A stretch of DNA of 64,000 nucleotides, from positions 1 through 64,000 of the forward strand of contig CAZGCA010000027.1 in the NCBI GenBank assembly GCA_964524145.1, given 5' to 3'. The notes beneath the pieces were generated by a model. That model ran no database searches. It saw only the letters and a program-made list of their open reading frames with translations, and was not told the DNA's origin. Made by a program: the position numbers and the translations under genes. Below are positions 27,142 through 34,603 of this stretch, piece by piece. Positions within the stretch are counted from its first letter, which is position 1; each line of letters opens with the position of its first letter. The stretch comes from CAZGCA01 sp964524145. Lineage in GTDB: Bacteria > Hydrogenedentota > CAZGCA01.

Positions 27142-27519
27142 GTGATAGTCGGTATCGGTGTCGACCTGGTTGAGGTTGCACGGATCAAAGGTGTCATCGA
27201 GCGGCGCGGCGACCGGTTCCTGCAAAGGATCTTCACGGACGCCGAGCGCCGGTACTGCCTGTCGAAACGGTTCCCTGAACAGCATTTCGCAGCGCGGTTC
27301 GCGGCCAAAGAAGCGTTTGGAAAGGCGCTCGGGCTCGGGACAGGCCAGCGAGTGAGCTGGGCTTCGGTTTCCGTCGACAACGACGACCGGGGCCGACCAC
27401 AGATCGTTCTCCGGGACGACGCCCGCCGCGAGATGACGCGTGCCGGCGCGACGAAAGCCTTCCTGTCGTTATCCCACACGAAAGAACACGCTATCGCCCA
27501 GGTTGCGCTCGAAGAGTAA
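27142..27519 (+). CDS. acpS: Holo-[acyl-carrier-protein] synthase
   Basis: A 125-residue enzyme of normal AcpS length that moves 4'-phosphopantetheine from CoA to a Ser of acyl carrier protein. The magnesium ligands are the Asp in IVGIGVDLVEVARI (near the N-terminus) and the Glu in FAARFAAKEAFGKALG. The end SLSHTKEHAIAQV is also typical. The GTG at 27142 is preferred: GAGGAG lies 9 bases upstream and the protein then begins directly with the first strand. An ATG at 27118, overlapping the permease stop, would add eight residues outside the family alignment. It may be read through from the efflux operon. It ends 3 bases before the 3' end of rnpB, which comes from the other strand. Confidence 0.95.
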   Translation: MIVGIGVDLVEVARIKGVIERRGDRFLQRIFTDAERRYCLSKRFPEQHFAARFAAKEAFGKALGLGTGQRVSWASVSVDNDDRGRPQIVLRDDARREMTRAGATKAFLSLSHTKEHAIAQVALEE

Positions 27520-27522
27520 CAC

Positions 27523-27882
27523 GTGCCGGAGTAGGTCTGTAAGCCGAGTCTTGTCCTAGGCGCGAACGCCCGAGGTGACCATTCATCTGGGACGCGTGTT
27601 GCCACGCGCCTCAAGCGACCAACCCGAGGGTGTGGAGCGGGCCACTCCGTATCCCTCCTATTCGGTCTTGCTCCAGGTGGGGTTTGCCAGGCCAGCCGGT
27701 CACCCGGCTGCCGGTGCGCTCTTACCGCACCATTTCACCCTTGCCGTGCCCGAAGGCCTTAGGCGGTGTGTTTTCTGTTGCACTTTCCGTAGGGTCGCCC
27801 CTCCTGGCCGTTAGCCAGCACCCTGCCCTGTGGAGCTCGGACTTTCCTCCCTTGCGGGCGGCCACCCGACCTGCTCCGGCAC
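27523..27882 (-). ncRNA. rnpB: RNase P RNA, bacterial type A
   Basis: Read on the minus strand, the segment has the universal core of bacterial RNase P RNA. Near the 5' end it reads GAGGAAAGTCCGAGCTCC, then ACAGGGCAGGGTGC, ACGGAAAGTGCAACAGAAA and ACACCGCC. Near the 3' end it reads AGATGAATGGTCACC and GGACAAGACTCGGCTTACAG. The ends close into helix P1: GTGCCGGAGCAGGTC (5') faces GACCTACTCCGGCAC (3') with a single wobble or mismatch. Length about 360, within type A range. It is the catalytic subunit that trims 5' leaders from pre-tRNA. Ends are set by P1 and may be off by a few bases. It is convergent with acpS, with almost no gap. Confidence 0.97.
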
Positions 27883-27999
27883 AAACAATAACAACGTTGG
27901 GCAATGCAAACTCCAAAACGGACAACTGACAATGCAAATCGCACCACGTCTCGCGACCGTTTGCCACTGCCAATTGTTTCGCGTGTTCATCTTGAATTG

Positions 28000-28800
28000 T
28001 CAGTTCTCAGTTCCATACTGACTCGACCGGATCATCTTGCCTATCTTCTCGGTTTCCTGCGTGAGTCTGGTGGCATCTTTTGGTTGCATGAAGCCAACAA
28101 CCTCCGCAAGGGCGAGCTGCGCTTCCAGCCGGGCGACAAGGCCCGAGCAGCCGGCAAAGGCCTCCTCTCGGCGAGAGGCGCTCCGTTCGCTCAGGGCTTC
28201 CGCAACCGCCGAGGCAAGCCTCACCGCGGTCAACCGCAGCTCGTTCGCGAGAACGCCGGCGGCCGCGCTTTCTGTGTCAAGCGGTTGGCCGATCAGTCGG
28301 GCCGTCACGTCGAGCGTCTGCTGCCACAACGGATCGTCTTTGAAATCGCCGCTCGGTCCATCAACTTTTCCGCCGGGCCCGTACATCGATATCGCCTGGT
28401 TGGCGAGACCATCGGCGTTGCGGTTCTTCCCGCGATCGATGTGCCTGATGCTGAACTTCTCGAACCGGCCCGCCAGTTCGAGCGCTTCGGAAGCAAGCTT
28501 CCGCAGGTGAGGCGACTTGACCTTGTACGTGCCCTGGAGCTGTTTCGCCATCAGCTCGCTGTCCGTCCGGCAGTCGACCTCGGTCGCACCGCGCGCAATT
28601 GCTTCCTCGAGCCCCATGATAAGCGCGCGATACTCGGCAACGTTGCACGTCGCTTTGCCGATATAGCGCGACAGCTCTGCAACAACGTTGCCCTTGCCGT
28701 CGACCAGCACCGCCCCGGCGCCCGCTTCGCCCGGATTCCCTCGCGACGCACCGTCGCTGTGTAGTCTCAGCTTCACACCAGTCCTCGCTTGCTTCTGCAC
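28000..28800 (-). CDS. RNase HI fused to a four-helix-bundle (23S rRNA IVP-like) domain
   Basis: A 266-residue protein. Residues about 8-140 are RNase HI: the four acidic residues are in LHSDGASRGNPG, NVAEYRALIMGLEEA, CRTDSELMAKQL and RNADGLANQAI, so it should cut RNA in RNA-DNA hybrids. The C-terminal 110 residues (from about 155) look like the four-helix-bundle proteins first seen in 23S rRNA intervening sequences: RLTAVRLASAVAEAL, then a helix ending SGLVARLEAQLALAEVVGFM, then TRLTQETEKIGKMIRS. That assignment is by pattern only. GTG start at 28800 with GAAGG upstream; a GTG at codon 9 is an alternative. It has its own promoter at 28830 and reads towards rnpB. Confidence 0.88.
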   Translation of the reverse strand: MQKQARTGVKLRLHSDGASRGNPGEAGAGAVLVDGKGNVVAELSRYIGKATCNVAEYRALIMGLEEAIARGATEVDCRTDSELMAKQLQGTYKVKSPHLRKLASEALELAGRFEKFSIRHIDRGKNRNADGLANQAISMYGPGGKVDGPSGDFKDDPLWQQTLDVTARLIGQPLDTESAAAGVLANELRLTAVRLASAVAEALSERSASRREEAFAGCSGLVARLEAQLALAEVVGFMQPKDATRLTQETEKIGKMIRSSQYGTEN

Positions 28801-28829
28801 CGTGCCTTCATGACCGTTAGCCCGCTAAG

Positions 28830-28858
28830 ATTATACTTCGGGACAATCAGGAATGCAA
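28830..28858 (-). promoter_or_regulatory. Promoter of the RNase HI fusion gene
   Basis: On the minus strand, TTGCAT (28853-28858), 17 bases, then a perfect TATAAT (28830-28835), about 30 bases upstream of the GTG. Confidence 0.75.
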
Positions 28859-28877
28859 TCGTGCCCCGAGAACCCTA

Positions 28878-28906
28878 TTGACAATACCGTCGGATTGCGT
28901 CAGAAT
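28878..28906 (+). promoter_or_regulatory. Promoter upstream of the TPR membrane protein gene
   Basis: TTGACA at 28878-28883, 17 bases, CAGAAT at 28901-28906. The -35 is perfect and the -10 acceptable. The distance to the start codon (over 200 bases) is long. Confidence 0.5.
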
Positions 28907-29137
28907 CCAGGTACCTCGGGAGATGGCAGGTTGGGACGTAGTTCTCTCGGCGATCGGGCCAGGAGGGAGGCCAATCGTGAACCGGGCTCGCAACCTGGCG
29001 CAGCAGAGTCCGGTCAACAATTCGCTCATAGAGCGCAGGGAGGGTCCTGATTGCTTGAACAGCGCCGGAAACCCTGGCGTTGCGAAGGACTGTGAAGTCG
29101 GCCGGAGATCAGGGAGTCTGAAACCGGAGCGTATTCC

Positions 29138-29857
29138 GTGTTGTTGATCCGCATACTGCTGTTGCTTTGTGTAGATGCTCTCATGCTGATCGGCGGTCAC
29201 TTGCTGGACCGGATGTTCTGGGGACACCGCGAGGCGCCTCCCTTTTTGGTCGCTCTGCTGGCATCACTACTCGCGCTCATCATCCACCTGTCGGTTGCGG
29301 CAGGGGTAATGGCGGCATCGGTCGACGCAGCACCGTTGGTTCGCGCGTTTGCGTTCCTGGGCGGAGTTCTCCTTCCGGGAGCGGTAGTAGCGGGTGTGGC
29401 GTACGGCCCTCTTGTTGCAAAATCCATGTCCCACACTGCCGTTGACGCGGTGTACGACATGCACACAGCGGAACCGCTGAAAACCGACTTCAGCAAAGCG
29501 CGTGCCCTCGCTCTTCAGGACGATATTGAAGGCGCACTGAAAGCGTATCGGGGATACCTTGATGAGTTCCCGGACGACCCCCAGCCGTTGTTCGAGGCCG
29601 CAGAGTTGTTGAGACGGGAGGGTCGGTTCAGCGAAGCCGCGGACGTTCTGCGCGAGATCATGCAGGGTTTCAAGGAAGACAGTGTCAAGTGGGAGCGGGC
29701 AGCTTTCAGGCTGGCGGAACTCTACGAGCACAATCTCGATGACAAGAATGTGACGGGATACATCCTCGAGGAGATAGTGCGCCGTGCGCCTGACTCTCGC
29801 TATGGTCGCAGCGCCCGGCAGTGGCTGGTGCGCTTGAAAGGTCCCGGCAGCGCCTGA
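29138..29857 (+). CDS. Membrane protein with C-terminal tetratricopeptide-like repeats
   Basis: A 239-residue protein. Three membrane helices occupy about residues 2-20, 33-60 and 68-92. The C-terminal 120 residues are helical and TPR-like (ARALALQDDIEGALKAYRGYLDEFPDDPQPLFEAAELLRREGRFSEAADVLREIM), with the A-x-x-Y/F...P-D spacing of TPR units. It would display a protein-binding scaffold at the inner membrane, probably on the cytoplasmic side. GTG start at 29138 with CCGGAG 8 bases upstream. I recognise no specific family. It is a single gene with a possible promoter at 28878. Confidence 0.8.
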   Translation: MLLIRILLLLCVDALMLIGGHLLDRMFWGHREAPPFLVALLASLLALIIHLSVAAGVMAASVDAAPLVRAFAFLGGVLLPGAVVAGVAYGPLVAKSMSHTAVDAVYDMHTAEPLKTDFSKARALALQDDIEGALKAYRGYLDEFPDDPQPLFEAAELLRREGRFSEAADVLREIMQGFKEDSVKWERAAFRLAELYEHNLDDKNVTGYILEEIVRRAPDSRYGRSARQWLVRLKGPGSA

Positions 29858-29975
29858 CAGCATGCTCCGACGTCGAGATCCGACCTTGAACCCGTGCTTC
29901 CGTTTGATGTACAGTGCTCGGGCTCTTCGGCTTGACTGAATCCGCAACACCTACGAGGACGGAATACGTTTCGTC

Positions 29976-30827
29976 ATGAATCCGAGATGGACCGATGGAT
30001 ATCCCAGTGCGGTCTCGCTCCGGCAGGAAGTTGATGCCATGCTCGAGTCGTTCGTGGAAGTTCTGCTCGACCGGATACCCGACGCTGAAGTCGCCGGCAT
30101 CTATTTCAAGGGTTCCGCACAGAAGCACTGGGATTCGCCGGTTGATTACGTTCCTGAACTGAGCGACGTTGATATCCACCTCCTGTTTCGGGATGCTTCC
30201 GATGCACCGCGGCGGCTGGGGTCTGTAGAGGCTGGATTGGCAATACAGTATCGAGTCGAAGAAGCCTACCACGCGAAGGTCGCTTCCCCCATTCACGTTC
30301 CGCGACCACAATTGACCATACTCAACAACCTTCTCCAGGATCCCGACTACATCCCTTCGCCGAAGGAAACGGTAACCACCTTGTATGGGGACGATTATCC
30401 CAGCGACGACTACAAGGATGAGCGAAGGCTGAGAGAGATCGAACGGCAACGGCTGCTCTCCCATGCGGCTTTTCTCGAGACGATTCCGTTACACGTGATC
30501 GACAAGCCGGGCGTCTATCTGCTTGCAGCTATGAGAGGTATAAGTTGGCGGGTGTCTCCAATCGGTCCGCGGGCGCTGACAGTGCTCGGGGCGGACTATG
30601 AGGAGGCTTGGTCATTCAACCGAACACGGATAATCCCGTTGCTCGAAGAACTTGGCGAATCGGGCCTCGCAACGGCCTACCGCACCTTCTACCTCTCGGC
30701 GTGGGACTACTTTCTCTCCAACTATGCCGATTCCGCCGCCGCTCGAGCCGCGGTCATCGCCGGGGTCAATGCCATGAAAGAGAGCATAGCACTCGCCGAG
30801 AAGTGCGGAGCGTCCGCGCAACCGTAA
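29976..30827 (+). CDS. Nucleotidyltransferase-fold protein
   Basis: A 283-residue protein whose first 80 residues match the polymerase-beta-like nucleotidyltransferase fold: GIYFKGSAQKHWDSP is the Gly-Ser motif, and LSDVDIHLLF carries the two metal-binding Asp residues. The rest is helical with no motif I know (RRLREIERQRLLSHAAFLETIPLHVIDKPGVYLLAAMRGISWRVSP). Similar proteins include aminoglycoside-type and minimal nucleotidyltransferases, but nothing points to a particular substrate. ATG at 29976; the ribosome site is weak. A possible promoter TTGAAC (29886) with TACAGT 18 bases on lies upstream. Confidence 0.75.
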   Translation: MNPRWTDGYPSAVSLRQEVDAMLESFVEVLLDRIPDAEVAGIYFKGSAQKHWDSPVDYVPELSDVDIHLLFRDASDAPRRLGSVEAGLAIQYRVEEAYHAKVASPIHVPRPQLTILNNLLQDPDYIPSPKETVTTLYGDDYPSDDYKDERRLREIERQRLLSHAAFLETIPLHVIDKPGVYLLAAMRGISWRVSPIGPRALTVLGADYEEAWSFNRTRIIPLLEELGESGLATAYRTFYLSAWDYFLSNYADSAAARAAVIAGVNAMKESIALAEKCGASAQP

Positions 30828-30854
30828 CAACTGCCGAACCTCTCTCGGGGCGCG

Positions 30855-32144
30855 CTATTGGAGTTTTGTGCCTTCTGCCCCGTCGAGAATGAGGGTTTGC
30901 CCGTCGAAGGTTCCCGAGGCGGCGGTGCCCATGACGTCGATCGCGACAGTGCCGTTGTCCAGTGTGTAGGTTCCCCTGAGTCCGCCGGCGGCGTCTCCGC
31001 CTCGTACGAGCACTTCCGTGTTCGCCATGAAGGTGAGCGTGTAGTTGCCCACCTGCCACGATGTTCCGACGAGCGAGCCGGTCGTGGCAGGGGAAGAAGC
31101 GTCTGAGATCCGGGCTGCCGCGACGCCCCGCTGCTCGGCGACGGACGCCAGGATATCGAGATGATCGGACTGGATATAATCTGCGCCGGCATCGATGGCA
31201 GCGTTTATGGCGAACGCATTGTCGCCGTCGCCCATCGTGTTCACGAACGCCTTCTTGCCGCCCAGGTGAACCTCGCGAATCAGCGTTTCGCTGACGTCTG
31301 CCCAGTCCATGTTGACGATGGGCGGATCAAGCTCCTCGACCAGCTTGGCAAGCCCGAACCGGCCCATGGGAATGGTGGGTCGAGCATGAAACGCCGAGCT
31401 GAGCGACAACGTCTTGTGCAGCAGATCCCAGTTCCCGCAGTACAGCGTCAGCATGCCGAGCAGTTGCTTCCCCTTGACAATATCGATAAGTTTAGCCGGA
31501 TCGCCCGCCTTGAAGTCCAGATCGGGTAACGCCCGGCCGGCCATCGCATCGAGCGCCTCGGACAGAGTAGGCACCCGTTCGCCTGAAAACTCGGTCCTGA
31601 ACCAGGAGCCCGCGTCCAGCTCCTTGAGTTCCGCCAGGGTCAGGTCAGTCACAGGACCCGCGCCGTTCGTGGTGCGGTCGACCGTGTCGTCATGCATCAG
31701 CACAAGATGGCCGTCCTTCGTTTCTCGAATGTCGATCTCGATCAGGTGGGCTCCCAGCTCGATGGCCTTGTTGATGCCCGCGAGAGTGTTCTCCGGCGCA
31801 AACTTGACGGTCCCACGATGGCCGACGAGCCTGATCCCCGACCAGGAATAAACTTCCTTTCCGCTTCTCTCGACGGAAATCACCCTGGCCACCGTCGCGT
31901 CCACAACCGCGACGGACTCGTCATTGCCGGCAAGACCCTTCACACGATAGACGGGTTTCCCCGCCTGCTCCGTGAGCGACGTTTCCGTGACGGCCAAACC
32001 GGGGACCTTCATCTCGGCCACATGAACCGCTTCGATTGGCGCTATCGGAACGGCGGCGAATTCCGCCGCCCGGACGGCATCGGAGTGAACCCACACACCA
32101 ACAAGGATTGCGGCAATAGTCACGTATGCTTTCAGTTGCTTCAT
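30855..32144 (-). CDS. Exported glycerophosphodiester phosphodiesterase with PepSY-like N-terminal domain
   Basis: A 429-residue secreted protein. A signal peptide (about 1-26) is followed by a PepSY-like segment (about 35-95, GKPVYRVKGLAGNDESVAVVDATVARVISVE). The GDPD TIM barrel follows (about 103-330): LVGHRGTVKFAPENTLAG with the catalytic HR and EN, EIDIRETKDGHLVLMHDDTVDRTTNG, and PDLDFKAGD. It should hydrolyse glycerophosphodiesters to glycerol-3-phosphate and an alcohol. A C-terminal beta-rich domain of about 65 residues (GTSWQVGNYTLTFMANTEV...) resembles small lipocalin-like barrels. ATG at 32144 has a GCAGGAGG ribosome site 7 bases upstream. It is convergent with the nucleotidyltransferase gene, 27 bases apart. 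Confidence 0.9.
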   Translation of the reverse strand: MKQLKAYVTIAAILVGVWVHSDAVRAAEFAAVPIAPIEAVHVAEMKVPGLAVTETSLTEQAGKPVYRVKGLAGNDESVAVVDATVARVISVERSGKEVYSWSGIRLVGHRGTVKFAPENTLAGINKAIELGAHLIEIDIRETKDGHLVLMHDDTVDRTTNGAGPVTDLTLAELKELDAGSWFRTEFSGERVPTLSEALDAMAGRALPDLDFKAGDPAKLIDIVKGKQLLGMLTLYCGNWDLLHKTLSLSSAFHARPTIPMGRFGLAKLVEELDPPIVNMDWADVSETLIREVHLGGKKAFVNTMGDGDNAFAINAAIDAGADYIQSDHLDILASVAEQRGVAAARISDASSPATTGSLVGTSWQVGNYTLTFMANTEVLVRGGDAAGGLRGTYTLDNGTVAIDVMGTAASGTFDGQTLILDGAEGTKLQ

Positions 32145-32496
32145 CAAGACCTCCTGCGAGAACACGATCCGCATATGTCGTTAGCACCAGGGCAATATCG
32201 TAGCACCAAGTTGTGATAGTAGCGCATTTAACACCAGATGTCCACTCGCTTTCGCAAACGCCTGTTCTGGAGCGGTTCTTGGCTCGAACGGAAGGTCCCC
32301 CTCTGGGAGAGTCGATTACGAACAGATAGGAACGATTGCTGGTGGCGTCACTTCGACGATATCCCCCTTATCTCGTTATCTCCTTATCTCCTTTTCTTAC
32401 ACAGCGTAGCATTTGAGCGCAGAACAAGAAGGAGATGTGGAGAGGAGGGAGAGGAGGGGATGAAACAGCCACTTTTCAACGTGAGCGAAACCCACC

Positions 32497-32521
32497 CTGT
32501 CGCGACGGGAAACCGCGACAG
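32497..32521. repeat. 8-bp inverted repeat, CTGTCGCG arms
   Basis: Perfect arms at 32497-32504 and 32514-32521 around a 9-base loop. No following T-run, so a dispersed hairpin element seems more likely than a terminator. Confidence 0.5.
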
Positions 32522-32547
32522 TGCAAGTCCCCCGAGAGCGGTTGACA

Positions 32548-32566
32548 TTGCACGGGAATCGTGCAA
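32548..32566 (+). promoter_or_regulatory. Inverted repeat overlapping the ribosome-binding site
   Basis: Arms TTGCACG (32548-32554) and CGTGCAA (32560-32566) with a 5-base loop. The second arm runs into the AAGGA ribosome site of the gene starting at 32579, and TTGACA lies directly upstream at 32542-32547. In RNA the hairpin would cover the ribosome site; in DNA it could be an operator. Both are inferences. Confidence 0.5.
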
Positions 32567-32578
32567 GGATATTCCATC

Positions 32579-33262
32579 ATGGAGATCCTTTTCATACTGG
32601 CGATTGTTGGTCTCGTGATCGGCCTGGCCATTCTTGGCGCGTACATGTCGGCCAAGCGCCGTAAGGAGCTCATGGCCTGGGCGCAGTCGAATGGCCTCCG
32701 CTACACCCAGGGCAAGCGGCGCGGTGTGGACTCTCAATTCCCCGAGTTCAAGTGCCTGCGCAAGGGCAAGAACCGATACGCCTACAATGTGATGGAAGGC
32801 GAGTGGTCGGAACGCCCGATCATGGCATTCGACTACCACTATGAAACCGAGTCGAGCAACTCAAAAGGGCGGAGGCAGAGGCACCACCATCGCTTTTCCG
32901 CGGTGATACTCGGCAACTACTTCCCCCTCAAGCCTCTGTTCATCCGACCGGAAGGGTTTTTCGACAAAGTCACCGAGTTTCTCGGGTTCGACGATATCGA
33001 CTTCGAATCGGCCGAGTTCAGCCGTAAGTTTTTTGTCAAGGCAGGGGACAGGCGGTGGGCGTTCGATGTAATCCACGCGCGCACAATGCAGTTTCTTTTG
33101 GACATGCCCAAGTTCACCATTCAGTTCGACCCGGCCCAGGTGATAGCCTACCGCTCGTCGACGTTCAATGTGAGCGATTTCGTGGCGGCGGCCGGGGTGA
33201 TCCAGGGGATGCTGGACGGGTTCCCGGACTACCTGGTAAAGCAACTGCAAGAGGAAGATTGA
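32579..33262 (+). CDS. DUF3137-like single-pass membrane protein
   Basis: A 227-residue protein with one N-terminal membrane helix (ILFILAIVGLVIGLAILGAYM) and a soluble domain facing the cytoplasm. The order of strands (RYAYNVMEGEWSERPIMAFDYHYET, HHRFSAVILGNYFPLKPLFIRPEG, FSRKFFVKAGDRRWAFDVIHARTMQFLLDMP) resembles DUF3137, whose members often neighbour lemA; the function is unknown. The ATG at 32579 has AAGGA about 10 bases upstream, inside an inverted repeat. A GTG at 32561 would add six residues and lose that ribosome site. It is probably cotranscribed with lemA, 48 bases downstream. Confidence 0.75.
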   Translation: MEILFILAIVGLVIGLAILGAYMSAKRRKELMAWAQSNGLRYTQGKRRGVDSQFPEFKCLRKGKNRYAYNVMEGEWSERPIMAFDYHYETESSNSKGRRQRHHHRFSAVILGNYFPLKPLFIRPEGFFDKVTEFLGFDDIDFESAEFSRKFFVKAGDRRWAFDVIHARTMQFLLDMPKFTIQFDPAQVIAYRSSTFNVSDFVAAAGVIQGMLDGFPDYLVKQLQEED

Positions 33263-33310
33263 GTTTCGGCGTAGGATATGGAGACCTGTGTCGGAAAGCG
33301 AGGTTCGTAA

Positions 33311-33871
33311 ATGGGTGAGATTATTGGCATCGTCGCTGTTGTTGTCCTTGTCCCGTGTATCTGGTTCATCGCGACGTACAATGTGCTCATACGTCTCCGG
33401 AACCATGTCCGGGAGTCGTGGTCGGGCATCGATACAGAGCTCAAACGACGCTACGACCTTATCCCGAACCTTGTCGAGACCGTCAAGGGGTATGCCCAGC
33501 ACGAGCGCGAGTTGTTCGAACGGGTGACCGAAGCGCGCAACCGCGCGCTGGCATCCAATGGGTCGCCCGCGTCGCAGGCTCGGGACGAGAACGCGTTTGT
33601 TGCCACGCTGCGCTCGCTCTTCGCGGTAGTCGAGAACTACCCCGACCTCAAAGCGAGCCAGAACTTCCTGAAACTGCAAGAGGAGCTGGCCAACACCGAA
33701 GACCGCATCCAGGCGGTCCGGCGGTTCTACAACGCGAACGTGCGCGACTACAACAATCGCACCGAAGTCATCCCATCGAACATCGTCGCGGGCATGTTCG
33801 GATTCCAGAGAGCAGAGTTCTTCGAGATCGAAAACGTCTCCCAGCGCGCGGCACCACAGGTCAGCCTTTGA
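33311..33871 (+). CDS. LemA family protein
   Basis: A 186-residue protein with an N-terminal membrane helix (IIGIVAVVVLVPCIWFIATYN) followed by a periplasmic or cytoplasmic helical bundle. The family signature is unmistakable: NVLIRLRNHVRESWSGIDTELKRRYDLIPNLVETVKGYAQHE, then YPDLKASQNFLKLQEELANTEDRIQAVRRFYNANVRDYNN, and PSNIVAGMFGF near the end. The molecular role of LemA proteins is not settled. The preceding DUF3137-like gene fits a known neighbourhood. Confidence 0.95.
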   Translation: MGEIIGIVAVVVLVPCIWFIATYNVLIRLRNHVRESWSGIDTELKRRYDLIPNLVETVKGYAQHERELFERVTEARNRALASNGSPASQARDENAFVATLRSLFAVVENYPDLKASQNFLKLQEELANTEDRIQAVRRFYNANVRDYNNRTEVIPSNIVAGMFGFQRAEFFEIENVSQRAAPQVSL

Positions 33872-33992
33872 CCGCTCGCACCACGATAGGTGCGCCGCAC
33901 AGCGTTGGAGAAAGCAACACAACCGGTCCTTACCGAACCTTTTTGGCGTCTCATGGCTCCTATAGGTGACGCAAGAGGACAGACGGTGAAGC

Positions 33993-34583
33993 GTGAACGA
34001 ACCTTTGCATCAATTGCTCGCTCGTTGTGAAGCAGGTGATGACGACGCTATAGCACAGCTCGTTAGGCGCTTCAGGTCATGGGCGATCGATTTCGCTGCT
34101 GCAATCATGGAGGACGAAACCTTGGCCGAGGACGCAGTCCAGGAGGCATTTATTACCGCATTGCAGCGTCTCCCGGAGTTGCGCGACCCCGCCGCGTTTC
34201 CCGCATGGCTGCGTCAGATTATTCGGACGTGCGCATACAGGATCACCCGAAAACGGCGCGAACTGCCGACTGCCGATGTCGTGGAACTCGCCGACAAGAA
34301 GCTTACGCCGGCGGAAGCATTGGCTCGACAGGAACTCCACCGGAAGGTGCGTGAGGCCGTCCACGCACTACCCCCGGCAGGACGCCGGACGGTCGAGCTC
34401 TTCTATCTGGATGAGCGCAGTTGCGCGGAGGTCGCAGACCTGTTGCACATTCCGCAGGGAACCGTGAAACGGCGGCTGCACGATGCGCGAAAGCGTTTGC
34501 GCGGGATGCTGCTGGGACACATTGACGGAAGTACGACCCGGACGAAACAAGAGAAACCGGGAGGCCAAGGGCCGCCCCTCTGA
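33993..34583 (+). CDS. ECF-family RNA polymerase sigma factor
   Basis: A 196-residue sigma factor. Region 2 covers about 8-80 (DDDAIAQLVRRFRSWAIDFAAAIMEDETLAEDAVQEAFITAL), with WLRQIIRTCAYRITRKRRE as region 2.4 and beyond. Region 4 covers about 115-165 (VHALPPAGRRTVELFYLDERSCAEVADLLHIPQGTVKRRLHDARKRLR). No anti-sigma gene follows; instead a PilT-like ATPase starts 20 bases on, so the two are probably cotranscribed. GTG start at 33993 with a weak ribosome site. The set of promoters it serves cannot be told from the sequence. Confidence 0.92.
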   Translation: MNEPLHQLLARCEAGDDDAIAQLVRRFRSWAIDFAAAIMEDETLAEDAVQEAFITALQRLPELRDPAAFPAWLRQIIRTCAYRITRKRRELPTADVVELADKKLTPAEALARQELHRKVREAVHALPPAGRRTVELFYLDERSCAEVADLLHIPQGTVKRRLHDARKRLRGMLLGHIDGSTTRTKQEKPGGQGPPL

Positions 34584-34603
34584 CGGAATGAAAGGAGCAG
34601 ACT

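Larger units (their letters stand above)
28801..29137. other. Intergenic region with divergent promoters
   Basis: No gene is seen in these 337 bases. It holds a minus-strand promoter for the RNase HI fusion (28830-28858) and a plus-strand promoter (28878-28906) for the TPR gene at 29138. That leaves a leader of more than 200 bases for the latter. I found no riboswitch or strong hairpin in the leader. Confidence 0.6.
32145..32578. other. Intergenic region with two perfect inverted repeats
   Basis: No gene is seen in these 434 bases between the divergent GDPD and DUF3137-like genes. It holds a TTATCTCC tandem patch near 32370-32395, a purine-rich run (about 32425-32462), and the inverted repeats at 32497-32521 and 32548-32566. 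Confidence 0.6.

Noticed and set aside
27575..27947. Short frames on both strands in 27.5-27.95 kb
   Set aside because: They lie within the RNase P RNA gene or its flank and are chance readings of a structural RNA.
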